Source of the DNA: JAGNXB01 sp964471595
GTDB taxonomy: Bacteria; Bacteroidota; Bacteroidia; Chitinophagales; Saprospiraceae
Assembly: GCA_964471595.1 (NCBI GenBank)
Contig: CAYYGN010000047.1
Span: 1 to 14,776 of the forward strand
Length of the DNA stretch: 14,776 nucleotides
Direction of reading: 5' to 3'
Shown here: piece after piece, positions 1 through 9,100 of the stretch
Position numbering within the stretch: the first letter of the stretch is position 1
How the letters are laid out: the number at the start of each line of letters is the position of its first letter
Program-made: the position numbers and the translations under genes
Notes under the pieces: model-generated
The model's database searches: none
What the model was told of the DNA's origin: nothing
What the model saw: the letters and a program-made list of their open reading frames with translations, nothing else

Positions 1-321
<321 letters not shown>

Positions 322-341
322 TATTCACCAATCGCATATGC

Positions 342-359
342 GAACGGGTCCGCTCGTTC
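342..359 (+). other. Hairpin in the 23S-5S spacer
   Basis: The ~100-nt spacer between 23S and 5S rRNA holds no tRNA. It contains a 7-bp stem, GAACGGG paired with CTCGTTC (one G-U), closed by a TCCG loop that fits the stable UNCG tetraloop class. A 10-bp palindrome, CGCATATGCG, lies at 333-342 and abuts it. The hairpin may help fold or process the precursor rRNA, but that is inference. Confidence 0.4.
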
Positions 360-422
360 CAATACTCACTCCCAACTTTGTCTTTGATCTTCAAATCATA
401 CCGCCTTCCGGCGACAAGATTT

Positions 423-533
423 GTTGGTGGCTATAGCGAGGGGGTCCCACCTCTTCCCATTCCGAACAGAGTAGTTAAGCCCCTCTGCGCCGATGATACT
501 GCCCCAAAGGTGGGAAAGTAGGTCGCTGCCAAC
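423..533 (+). rRNA. rrf: 5S ribosomal RNA
   Basis: A complete 5S rRNA of about 111 nt. The internal sequence CCATTCCGAACAGAG.AGTTAAGCCC (about 458-483) is the conserved 5S core. The ends are set by helix I: GTTGGTGGC at 423-431 pairs with GCTGCCAAC at 525-533, with two G-U wobbles. It follows the 23S gene on the same strand and precedes a strong terminator, as expected for the last gene of an rRNA operon. The true mature ends may differ by one or two bases. Confidence 0.95.
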
Positions 534-542
534 TTCTTCTAC

Positions 543-573
543 AAGCCCGTGCTCCCAGAGCATGGGCTTTTTT
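543..573 (+). terminator. Intrinsic terminator of the rRNA operon
   Basis: A 12-bp stem, AAGCCCGTGCTC (543-554) pairing with GAGCATGGGCTT (558-569) with one G-U wobble, a CCA loop, and a run of six T at 568-573. It starts 10 nt after 5S rRNA. It should end plus-strand transcription before it enters the convergent gene that stops at 770. The ~195 nt between the two (574-769) show no gene or clear signal. Confidence 0.93.
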
Positions 574-769
574 GTTTGCCTTCAATCCCTTTACGCCCAT
601 CCGGTCAACCAGCACCACAAGGAGACTCGGATTCCCGTCACACCCCTCCCCCCCACAACTGACGCCTCCTTGCCCATAGCTGCGCAGAGCCATCCAACGG
701 AATGGGCGAGACCCATGATCCAACCCCCAGAGCCAAAAAGACAGACGGCACTACCCAACACCGCAACAC

Positions 770-2665
770 TCATTCCATCATCACCAGTTTGCCCGACCAG
801 TAACGGTCGCCGGCCTCCAGCCGCACCAGGTACAAACCAGGACCCGGGAGTTCACCCCTCGAAATATCCACTTGCCCTGGCCCGGCCGGCGAGACACTCC
901 GGTGTCGGTACACCTCAACCCCCGTCATGTCCGAAATCGTCAGGACTACCCGGGAAGCAAGATCCAAATGGAAGCTTACACGTGTGCCTTCACGGGCTGG
1001 ATTCGGAATGACCGCGCCAAATCTCCGTGGCGAAGTTTGACCTTCCATCGCGTCTCCCTCATGTTCACCTTCGACGCCAACGCCCGGACCGAATGCACCT
1101 GCGTTCCCTGATCCCCAACGTTGTTGGATGCCCGGCATGTCGCCGGTCAAATCCTGATCGGCCGGTTGGACGTGTTCCCACAGCCCGGCACTCTTGTTTT
1201 TGTCACACACTCCCATATTGTCCTGGACCCATACGGAAGTCAGGCAATAATCCCAGTTGCCGGATTGATCGCCTACCCATACCGCGACTTCGACGATCGG
1301 TGACATGCTGTAGGGAGGGATATCATCGCAATCGACAGTAATCAATGGTCCGGCCCCGGCACCCGGTACAGTTTGCCCGGGTTGAAGCCATTCAGCCCTT
1401 TCTGCCAGTACGGTCAGATCTTTCCATTCCGTACAATTGTCCGCGCTGACCCCCGCCTCGAGGCTGGAAGCCCAAACTTCCGCCATGCCACCGTCAGAAG
1501 TCCCCATCAGGGAAACGCTCAAATGGTGCACACAAACCGGTGCAGGCTTAAGGCAATCGGAAATGGTGAACATACGGGTGCAGGTATTCCAGTTGCCGCA
1601 TTGGTCCGTGACGCGATAAGTGACCCCGTGATGCCCCACAGGATAAGTACCCTGGATCGAAGAACTGTAGCCCGTCTCATCCACCGTTCCGTCCTGGTAC
1701 AGGTCAATGGCATATTGATATTTCAATTGCCCGGGAGGGGTGCAGACATCCGTTGCTTCTGCCGTCAAAATCACCTCCATAGGGCCGCAATCCGATGTCG
1801 TCAGACAGAAAGTCTGATCAGCGCAATCCTTCCACGAGGGAGGCTGTTGGTCCTTCACCAGGATGACCTGCGTATATTGAAAATACCCGTCACCGTCATC
1901 CTTCCAGGCTCTGGCCTGATCAGGTTGGCAGCAACCGTCATTCCAGTCCTTGAAGGAATATTCCTCTTCCAGCGTGGCGCAGTCCACGGGCAATCCGAGC
2001 TTGCTGTTGACATGCCGGAAAAAATGAGGGCCCACACCGGTCCCGGTAATGTCTACAGGCTCCTGCCGGGTCGTATTGTAAGGCACCGAAAACGTGCTGT
2101 CGCTCACCCGGACAAAGGAAAACACGTCCCCCTCCGTCAATCCGGGGATCTCCACCGATTCGCTGCTGACGTATTGCAGGGTGACACGCTCACCGATGCC
2201 GATGTGCCAGGCTTCGATCAGCGAATCCATGGGATGGCCCAGGGTGATCAGGTTTTGGGTTGGATCCACTCCTGTGGCCGTAAAGACCTCATTGCCATCC
2301 GGGTGGTAGTCACACCAGCTCTGAACCGTCCATGTACGAAGGATCTTGTAGCAGGCATCCGTGATCGTTAGTTTTTGATCGCTGAAAGCCACCCCCGACA
2401 CCCCGCAACCACCCGTTCGAATGACTTTTCCGGCTTGCTCGGGATCAAATCCGTCCTCGCAGGTAACGGTTATATCACAGGGGAATTGGACGACCAACGG
2501 ACCTCCGTAGTCTTCGGAATCAATTGGGAAAGCCCAATCCCGGCTTGCCGCACAGCCTTTCTCGGGGGAATACCCGAGCCTGGGCATCGAGGCAGGGGTT
2601 TCAACCGGGAAAACAGGTAATGTCAGCAGCAAGCAAAGACAAACAGGGACTATTCTCGTCGGCAT
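770..2665 (-). CDS. Secreted HYR-like multidomain protein with T9SS type A C-terminal sorting domain
   Basis: A 631-aa protein probably exported by Sec and then secreted or anchored by the type IX system. Residues 1-~25 form a hydrophobic signal peptide. Residues ~60-485 are Cys-rich Ig-like (HYR-like) modules with repeated cues such as 'RTWTVQSWC', 'YTQVILVKDQQPP', 'TDQCGNW' and 'GDQSGNWDYC'. Residues ~490-545 are a low-complexity linker. Residues ~550-630 are a typical type A sorting domain: 'IPNPAREGTRVSF' opening, 'ISDMTGVEVYR' in the middle, and an end in 'GLYLVRLEAGDRYWSGKLV'. Residues ~127-222 look like an inserted module (see findings). The ATG at 2665 directly precedes the signal peptide. 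The gene stands alone, divergent from the gene at 2913. No enzyme motif is visible, so adhesion or a matrix role is only inferred. Confidence 0.85.
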   Translation of the reverse strand: MPTRIVPVCLCLLLTLPVFPVETPASMPRLGYSPEKGCAASRDWAFPIDSEDYGGPLVVQFPCDITVTCEDGFDPEQAGKVIRTGGCGVSGVAFSDQKLTITDACYKILRTWTVQSWCDYHPDGNEVFTATGVDPTQNLITLGHPMDSLIEAWHIGIGERVTLQYVSSESVEIPGLTEGDVFSFVRVSDSTFSVPYNTTRQEPVDITGTGVGPHFFRHVNSKLGLPVDCATLEEEYSFKDWNDGCCQPDQARAWKDDGDGYFQYTQVILVKDQQPPSWKDCADQTFCLTTSDCGPMEVILTAEATDVCTPPGQLKYQYAIDLYQDGTVDETGYSSSIQGTYPVGHHGVTYRVTDQCGNWNTCTRMFTISDCLKPAPVCVHHLSVSLMGTSDGGMAEVWASSLEAGVSADNCTEWKDLTVLAERAEWLQPGQTVPGAGAGPLITVDCDDIPPYSMSPIVEVAVWVGDQSGNWDYCLTSVWVQDNMGVCDKNKSAGLWEHVQPADQDLTGDMPGIQQRWGSGNAGAFGPGVGVEGEHEGDAMEGQTSPRRFGAVIPNPAREGTRVSFHLDLASRVVLTISDMTGVEVYRHRSVSPAGPGQVDISRGELPGPGLYLVRLEAGDRYWSGKLVMME

Positions 2666-2866
2666 GGCAGGTAAATGGTGCGACCGTTAGGAAGGGTCAA
2701 GTGAAGACAAACAAATAACGACGATCGGCCGGGATAGGGGCAGGCGACTTCAAATCCGCCCCGGATATTGACAAAGCTACAAGGAACCACGGAATGTCAC
2801 AACCCGGTATTGGGCATAATGCCAGCCGGAATGCATCCGTCCTTTCCACCGGAAATCGGGGGCAGG

Positions 2867-2895
2867 GTGCATGCTCAAAACGGCAGTTAACTTTG
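2867..2895 (+). promoter_or_regulatory. Putative Bacteroidota housekeeping promoter for the PPOX-DinB gene
   Basis: TAACTTTG at 2888-2895 matches the Bacteroidota -7 consensus TAnnTTTG exactly. A GTG at 2867-2869, 18 bp upstream, is a one-mismatch version of the -33 TTG. Transcription would start near 2900, about a dozen bases before the ATG at 2913. The in-frame ATG at 2871 would then lie upstream of the transcript, which supports 2913 as the true start. The -33 mismatch keeps confidence moderate. Confidence 0.45.
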
Positions 2896-2912
2896 TCCTA
2901 AATAGCTGCGCC

Positions 2913-4118
2913 ATGTCCGAATACCCCCGAAGTCCGCGTTCCACCATACGTCGTCTGCCCAAACGCGCGCGTTACGACCGGGACACCGTTCATGCCTTTC
3001 TGGATGCCGCCACGATGGGTCATTTGGCTTTTCTTTCCGAGGGCAAACCCGTGGTCATCCCTACCGCTTTCGGCAGGGAGGGAGATACCCTCTATTTCCA
3101 CGGGGCTTCGGTGAGCCGACTGATGACGGGACACCAAGCCGGAGCAGATGCCTGTTTTTCAACGGCCATTCAGGATGGATGGGTGCTGGCCCGATCTCTT
3201 TTTCATCATTCCCTCAATTACAGGTCTGTAGTGGCCTTTGGATCCTTGCGGCCCGTGTCCGACCCCAAAGAACGCGATACAGCCCTCAGGTGCATCACCC
3301 GGCAATTGATCCCCGGACGATGGGAAGAGGCCCGGCACCCCAATCCGAAAGAGGAGAAAGCCACCTCCATCCTCGCGCTCGATATCCAGGAAGCCAGTGC
3401 CAAGACAAGAACGGGCGACCCTGTGGATGATCCCCAGGATTTGGGTTTATCCGTATGGGCCGGTGTGGTCCCGTTGATGGAAGCAGCCGGGACACCGGTT
3501 CCGGTTCCAGGGTTGCCCGTGCAGGTGGGCTACCCTGCCAGTCTGTGGCAAAACCTGTCTGGCAGGGCCCTGGCTTTTGTCCAGCCTGACGTGCGGCCCG
3601 TTTCTCCACCCGACGAATCGGAATGCGCACCATATTACCATCCCTACATCCGGCGTGTAGGACCCGAAGGCGTGGTCACCATGCTGTCCAGATCTCTGTG
3701 GACGACGCCGGATTTCCTGATGCGGATCCCGGAGGCCAAATGGGATTTCGCCTACGCTCCGGGCAAATGGACAGTGCGCGAACTGGTCCTCCATATCCTG
3801 GACACCGAGAGGATAATGGCCTACCGGCTGCTCCGGATCAGCCGGGGCGACACCACACCATTGCCGGGATTTGACGAAGTTGCCTTCGCGGCCAACGGTC
3901 ACGCTTCGTCCAGGGACATGGCCTCCCTGGGCGACGAGTTTCGCCTAATTCGGATGAATACCCTGCAATTGCTGAGCGGCTTGCCGGACGACGTATGGAC
4001 CCGAAGCGGTATCGCCAATGGTTATCCCGTCTCCGTGCGTGCCCTCGCCTTTGTCATCGCCGGTCACGAACACCATCATCTCGAAGTTCTCAAAAACAGA
4101 TACCTGGAGCGGTCCTGA
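2913..4118 (+). CDS. Fusion of FMN-binding split-barrel (Nim/pyridoxamine-phosphate oxidase-like) and DinB-like domains
   Basis: A 401-aa cytoplasmic protein with two domains. Residues ~10-205 resemble the pyridoxamine 5'-phosphate oxidase-like flavin-binding proteins that include nitroimidazole-resistance (Nim) proteins: 'YDRDTVHAFLDAATMGHLAF', then 'PVVIPTAFGREGDTLYFHGA', then 'NYRSVVAFGSLRPV'. Members bind FMN or related cofactors and reduce small molecules. Residues ~245-395 resemble DinB/YfiT-type four-helix proteins: 'KWTVRELVLHILDTERIMAYR' carries one candidate metal-binding His (H294), and 'AGHEHHHLEVL' carries an HxxxH pair (H385, H389). I start at 2913, not the in-frame ATG at 2871, because a good promoter element lies between them. 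The reading frame is continuous across the junction. Substrate and role are unknown; redox or thiol-related detoxification is a guess. It converges on hutU with a 24-nt gap. Confidence 0.85.
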   Translation: MSEYPRSPRSTIRRLPKRARYDRDTVHAFLDAATMGHLAFLSEGKPVVIPTAFGREGDTLYFHGASVSRLMTGHQAGADACFSTAIQDGWVLARSLFHHSLNYRSVVAFGSLRPVSDPKERDTALRCITRQLIPGRWEEARHPNPKEEKATSILALDIQEASAKTRTGDPVDDPQDLGLSVWAGVVPLMEAAGTPVPVPGLPVQVGYPASLWQNLSGRALAFVQPDVRPVSPPDESECAPYYHPYIRRVGPEGVVTMLSRSLWTTPDFLMRIPEAKWDFAYAPGKWTVRELVLHILDTERIMAYRLLRISRGDTTPLPGFDEVAFAANGHASSRDMASLGDEFRLIRMNTLQLLSGLPDDVWTRSGIANGYPVSVRALAFVIAGHEHHHLEVLKNRYLERS

Positions 4119-4121
4119 CTT

Positions 4122-4139
4122 TTGCCCGGACCCGGGCAA
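4122..4139. terminator. Hairpin between convergent genes, possible bidirectional terminator
   Basis: TTGCCCG (4122-4128) pairs with CGGGCAA (4133-4139) around a GACC loop, giving a 7-bp GC-rich stem. It sits in the 24 nt between the stop codons of the PPOX-DinB gene and hutU, where a shared terminator would be expected. Neither strand has a real T-run after the stem, so strong intrinsic termination is doubtful. Confidence 0.4.
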
Positions 4140-4142
4140 GGG

Positions 4143-6164
4143 TCAAAACAAGTCTTTCAGAAGGGCATCATCCACTAAATGGGGAACAGTAACCTGCAAC
4201 TGGGGCTCTGCCGCCATAGCCCGGCGGATTGCCACCAATGCTTCCGGATTGCGGGCCCATGATCGGCGGGCAATCCCGTTGTTGACATCCCAATGCAGCA
4301 TCATGGCCAAACGCCGGTCGGCCTCCGCACTGCCGTCGAGGACCATCCCGAATCCTCCGTTGATCACCTCGCCCCATCCAACTCCACCCCCGTTGTGCAG
4401 GCTTACCCAGGTGGCACCCCGGAAAGCATCACCTACAAAATTCTGGACGGCCATGTCCGCCGTGAAACGGGAACCGTCGTATATATTGGCCGTTTCCCGA
4501 TAAGGCGAATCCGTCCCCGATACATCGTGGTGGTCGCGCCCCAATACAACGGGGCCCTTCAGTTGACCTTCCCGGATGGCTTTGTTGAACGCGGCGGCGA
4601 TGCGGATCCGCCCTTCGGCATCGGCATACAGGATCCTGGCCTTGCTGCCTACCACAGGGATATTGGCATCTGCCGTGCGGATCCAAAGCAGATTGTCCAT
4701 GATCTGTCCCCGGATATCGCCCGGCGCCTCCTGACTCATTGCTTCAAGGATCCCGCCGGCAATCCGGTCGGTGAGATCCAGATCGGATTTGTGGCCCGAA
4801 CAGCACACCCAGCGAAAAGGGCCAAACCCGTAGTCAAAACACATGGGCCCCATGATGTCTTCGACATAGGAAGGATACCGGTATATGCCCTTCTGGCGAT
4901 CCTTCCAGATATCGGCATCGCTGTCACCCGCTTCTTTGAGAAAAGCATTGCCGTAATCCCAAAAATACATACCCTGTTCCGCCAACTGGTTGACGGCCCG
5001 CACATGCCGGCGCAAAGTGTCCCTCACGGCTGCCATGAAAAGCGGTTTGTTTTCGATCAGGAGGGCCTTGGCTTCTTCATACGTGTAACCGGCCGGACAA
5101 TAGCCCAGATCATCGATGTTGTGCAGCGATGTCTGGTCGGAACCGAGATCGACGAAAAAATTTTCCTCCGCCAGTTTTTCCCACAGATCTACCACATTGC
5201 CGTAATAGACGAGAGCGATCGCTTCACGTCGGTCGCGGCATTGGGCCATCCGCTTCAACAACAGGTCCGGATCACGATAAACATTTTCCTTGCGGATATA
5301 CCCGTCGGCGATGCGTTGCTCTACCGCCTGTCCGTCCACTTCGGCAATCACGCCAACAGCACCCGTGATCACCGCCGCCAGGGCCTGGGCGCCACTCATG
5401 CCTCCCAGACCGGAAGTGACATAAATGCGACCCCGCAAATCATCCTGGCCCAAATGGCGAAGCCGGCCCGCATTCAGCAGGGTGATTGTCGTGCCGTGGA
5501 CGATGCCCTGAGGCCCGATGTACATGTAGCTGCCCGCCGTCATTTGCCCGTACTGGGTGACGCCAAGGGCATTGTACCGGTTCCAGTCCTCTTTTTTGGA
5601 ATAATTGGGGATCATCATCCCGTTGGTGACGACGACGCGGGGTGCCTCCCGGTGGGAAGGGAAAAGACCCAGCGGATGACCCGAATACATGACCAGCGTC
5701 TGTTCGTCCGTCATGGTCGCCAGATACTGCATGGTCAACCGGTATTGGGCCCAGTTCTGGAAAACGGCCCCGTTGCCGCCATAGGTGATCAGTTCGTGCG
5801 GGTGCTTGGCCACCAGTGGATCCAGGTTGTTCTGGATCATCAGCATAATGGCTGCAGCCTGGGGCGTCCTGGCCGGATAATCCATGACGGGACGGGCATG
5901 CATCGGATAAGAAGGGCGAAAACGGTACATGTATATCCGGCCGTACCGGGCCAACTCGCCGGCAAATTCCGGAGCGAGGGTCGCGTGCATCTTCTCCGGG
6001 AAATACCGCAGTGCATTGCGGACGGCCAGTTGGCGATCCTCTTTGCTCAAGGATTGGATATTGCGCACCGGAGCATGGCTTACTTCAGGATCATAAACCG
6101 CTTCAGGGGGCAAAATTTCGGGGATACCTTCCCGGATGTCACGACGGAATTCCTCCAAGGTCAT
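4143..6164 (-). CDS. hutU: Urocanate hydratase (urocanase)
   Basis: Catalyses step two of histidine degradation: urocanate plus water to 4-imidazolone-5-propionate, using tightly bound NAD+ as an electrophile. The 673-aa product fits the long form found in Bacteroidota and animals, not the ~550-aa proteobacterial form. Visible family motifs (numbering from the ATG at 6164) are ITYGGNGAVFQNWAQY (~126-141), YIGPQGIVHGTT (~215-226), the nucleotide-binding GLGGMSGAQA (~252-261), DQTSLHN (~343-349) and MCFDYGFGPFRWVCCSG (~441-457). The last holds several Cys next to the conserved GPFRW, where the catalytic Cys of the family lies. A TTG at 6191 could extend the protein by 9 residues, but MTLEEF at 6164 is the better start. 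It lies 34 nt after the adhesin gene on the same strand, so read-through transcription is possible. No hutH, hutI or formiminotransferase gene is present here. Confidence 0.97.
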   Translation of the reverse strand: MTLEEFRRDIREGIPEILPPEAVYDPEVSHAPVRNIQSLSKEDRQLAVRNALRYFPEKMHATLAPEFAGELARYGRIYMYRFRPSYPMHARPVMDYPARTPQAAAIMLMIQNNLDPLVAKHPHELITYGGNGAVFQNWAQYRLTMQYLATMTDEQTLVMYSGHPLGLFPSHREAPRVVVTNGMMIPNYSKKEDWNRYNALGVTQYGQMTAGSYMYIGPQGIVHGTTITLLNAGRLRHLGQDDLRGRIYVTSGLGGMSGAQALAAVITGAVGVIAEVDGQAVEQRIADGYIRKENVYRDPDLLLKRMAQCRDRREAIALVYYGNVVDLWEKLAEENFFVDLGSDQTSLHNIDDLGYCPAGYTYEEAKALLIENKPLFMAAVRDTLRRHVRAVNQLAEQGMYFWDYGNAFLKEAGDSDADIWKDRQKGIYRYPSYVEDIMGPMCFDYGFGPFRWVCCSGHKSDLDLTDRIAGGILEAMSQEAPGDIRGQIMDNLLWIRTADANIPVVGSKARILYADAEGRIRIAAAFNKAIREGQLKGPVVLGRDHHDVSGTDSPYRETANIYDGSRFTADMAVQNFVGDAFRGATWVSLHNGGGVGWGEVINGGFGMVLDGSAEADRRLAMMLHWDVNNGIARRSWARNPEALVAIRRAMAAEPQLQVTVPHLVDDALLKDLF

Positions 6165-6198
6165 GGGGAGCCTTTTCCGGCGAAGATACAAAGGGAGG

Positions 6199-9100
6199 CT
6201 ACCTTCCCTTGCTGACCACCGTTATGTCACCCCGGTACAAGCGCACACGTCCGTCAGCCAGTTCCACCTCAGCGACATAGATATAAACGCCGGGATCCAC
6301 CTTCATACCCCTGTACGTGCCATCCCATCCGGTTCCGGGGTCGTTGACCGGCAAAGCTTGCTCCGAATACAGGGCGTTGCCCCACCGGTCATATATGGAT
6401 AACGATCTGAGTCCGGTCACCTGGTCGTTGCCGTACACAGAGAAGAAATCGTTGATTCCGTCATTATCCGGACTGAAGCTGTTGGGTATAAATACAGCCG
6501 GACGGAATAATTCCCGCACCGTAATCCGGAAACTGGTGGATGCCGTACATCCCTGCGGGGAAGATGCGGTCACCAGGACGGTCTGGGAAGTTGTCAGTGG
6601 TCCAAGTTGGGTCGAAAGACATGCCGTACAACTCAAAGGATCCGTGGCGGCCCATTGAACATCCAGGCCAGGTGGAAATGTGGTGGCGGTGGCATTAAGC
6701 AGTGCACCGGGATCTCCTTCCCGGTCCGGTCCGGCATCGACCGCGACCGCCAATCCTTCCGACACGACAATGCCGGTCAGGGTCCGTTCGCATCCCTGGG
6801 CGTCTCTGACAGTCAGGGCATAAAGTCCGGAAGCCAGACCGGCAAATGCGGGGTTGTCCTGCCAGGCTCCGGTGCCCAGTCGATAAACGTATTCTCCGGC
6901 CCCTGCTGTAGCGATGGCTGTCAAATTCCCGTCCGAAAGGCCCGGGCAGGTTTCATCACCCACCAAAGCATCAAGGGCCAAACCGGAATATTGATACATG
7001 CGCACGTGCAGGCTGTCGCATCCGGCCGATCCGGTGAGGAAAAGGGTGTCTGCAGCGGGACCGGTACTGTCACAGGAGGTCAATACCTCCTGAGTGAGGG
7101 AGAATGGCGACCAAAAAGTTGCCGTCACGATGACCGTATCGCAAAACGGACCCGGGGAAATGACAGCGGAAGTACCTGTCAAATTGCTGTCACAACTCCA
7201 GGCTTGCTGCCATATGGTATCCACACCCACCCATGCAATGTCGATGTACACGACGCTGTCACAACCTGCCTGATTGAGCAGATAAAGGGTGTCATGCATG
7301 GCTTCGGTCAGATCGCAGACCTTGCCCGTGACAAATGTGGTGTCGGAAGCCAACAGACTTACCGAGCGGATAATTAGGGAATCACATCCCTGCCATCCAG
7401 AGAGCCATTCGGTGGTGACACCGGACAAAGTCGGGTCGCAGGTACTGTCAAACAAGAAGGTGGTATCCGGAAGGACATAGGTGTAATGGGTGATGAATAG
7501 GCTGTCGCACGGACCGCCGGTCACCACCAGCGTATCGGTAAAATCCTGACCGGGACCACAAACCAGGGCAGAATCCCGTTGAATGTACTGACCTGAATAC
7601 ACGGTTTCCGTGATCCGGATGCTGTCACACCCGTATTGATTCTGAAAGAAAAGCGTGTCCGTTCCCGCTTCGGACGGGTCGCAGGTCGAGACCATCAGGG
7701 TTAAAGTGTCCGACGGTTGCAGGACACGATGGGAAATGACCAGGCTGTCACACCCGCCGGTATTCTGTAAAAACAGCGTGTCGCTTCCGGCCATGGCGGG
7801 GTCGCACACGGAAACCGTGGTTGTCAGCGTATCCGAAGGTCGCAGGGTGACGGTTTGGATGGTGACCGAAAGGCAACCCTGGACCTGGACAATCGATGTG
7901 TCGGCGCCGGCCATGGCGGGATCGCAGGTGAAGGTATCCAGTCGAAGGGTGTCATTGGCTAATATCTGCACAAAATCGGCCACGGTGCCGGAAGTATTTC
8001 CGCAGGCATCCGTTACCGTAAAGGTGACCGGAATGACAGGGTCGTCGATGCCCCCGGAAAAATCATGGCTCCAGACAAGAGGGTTGCATTCATCCACAGC
8101 GAAGGCGCCCCCTTGCAGGCCCAGCCAAACCAGCATACTGTCCATCGGATTGGCCGGACAATAAACCGTGATGTCTTCGGCAGGGAGAAGTATCTGAGGT
8201 GGATTGAAGTCTGCTACCGTAAAATTTGCCGTAGCGGATTGGGTGTTTCCGCATTCGTCTGCTACCGTAAAGGTGACGGTGGTGGTCCCGCAGGCACCGG
8301 GATCCGGCTCCTGAATGAATTCGGCCTGCCAGGTGACATCGGGATCGCAATCGTCCATCGCAATGCCGTTGCCGTTGTTTTGGATCCAGGAATAGAATTC
8401 GTTCAGGGCATCGCTGCCGCAATCCACTACCAGATCCTGGGGAGGCGCAAAAAAATGGGGGTCTTCAGTATCGCGGATTTGGACAATTTGGGAAAGTTCG
8501 ATGCTGTTGCCACAGCCATCCGTCACCACCCAGGTGCGCTGGACATCATAATAGCAGGACTGAGGAATGGAGGTTTCCTGGTATTGGATGTCGATGTTTC
8601 CCGGGCAATTGTCGGTCACGGCCAGAGGATCGGGGGGAGGCGGCGGTCCCGGACAAGGGGATGTCACCAACGGAGGAGGCATATTGTTCACTACCGGATC
8701 CTCTTCATCTGGAGGGCAGCCCCACAGGGAAATGTCATCCAGCAGCACACCACCGGCTGTGACCCCTCCGGAGCCCGTAAAGCGCAACTCGGCCGTCGCA
8801 CTTTGGGCGGTGAAAGTGAAACACCTTTCCAGCCAGCCATCGGCGCCGTTGTTGGAGGCGGTAAACGTTTCGTCAAGCCAGGCCCCCCCGGCGATTTGGA
8901 CCTGGCAATTGGCGCTGGCAGCGCCGGCGTTTTTCGCGTACCAAAGGGTGAGCGTATAGGTATATCCGGCGGTCATGCCCGTCAGGGTGGTGGCCATTGA
9001 ACCCGGCGTATTGCCATGCAAATCGATGAATTGACTGGGCCCGTTGGGGTTGCCATTGGCCCAGTTGAGATAATTGGGGCCGAGGATGTCCACCGAGCCG

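Noticed and set aside
322..422. tRNA in the 23S-5S spacer
   Set aside because: No cloverleaf, T-loop or acceptor pairing is present; only a small hairpin and a palindrome.
493..1011. A Pro-rich 172-codon plus-strand frame starting in the 5S gene
   Set aside because: It begins inside 5S rRNA, reads through the rRNA terminator and overlaps the 3' end of a real minus-strand gene.
1373..2371. A 332-codon plus-strand frame inside the HYR/T9SS gene
   Set aside because: Antisense to a protein with a clear signal peptide and sorting domain; composition is typical of a shadow frame.
4293..6215. A 640-codon open frame on the plus strand opposite hutU
   Set aside because: It is antisense to an unmistakable urocanase. 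Its translation is His/Arg/Gln-rich with no domain or good start, and long antisense frames are common in GC-rich genes.
8065..9000. A 311-codon plus-strand frame opposite the adhesin N-terminal half
   Set aside because: The minus strand encodes recognisable DUF642-like and HYR-like domains; this is its shadow.
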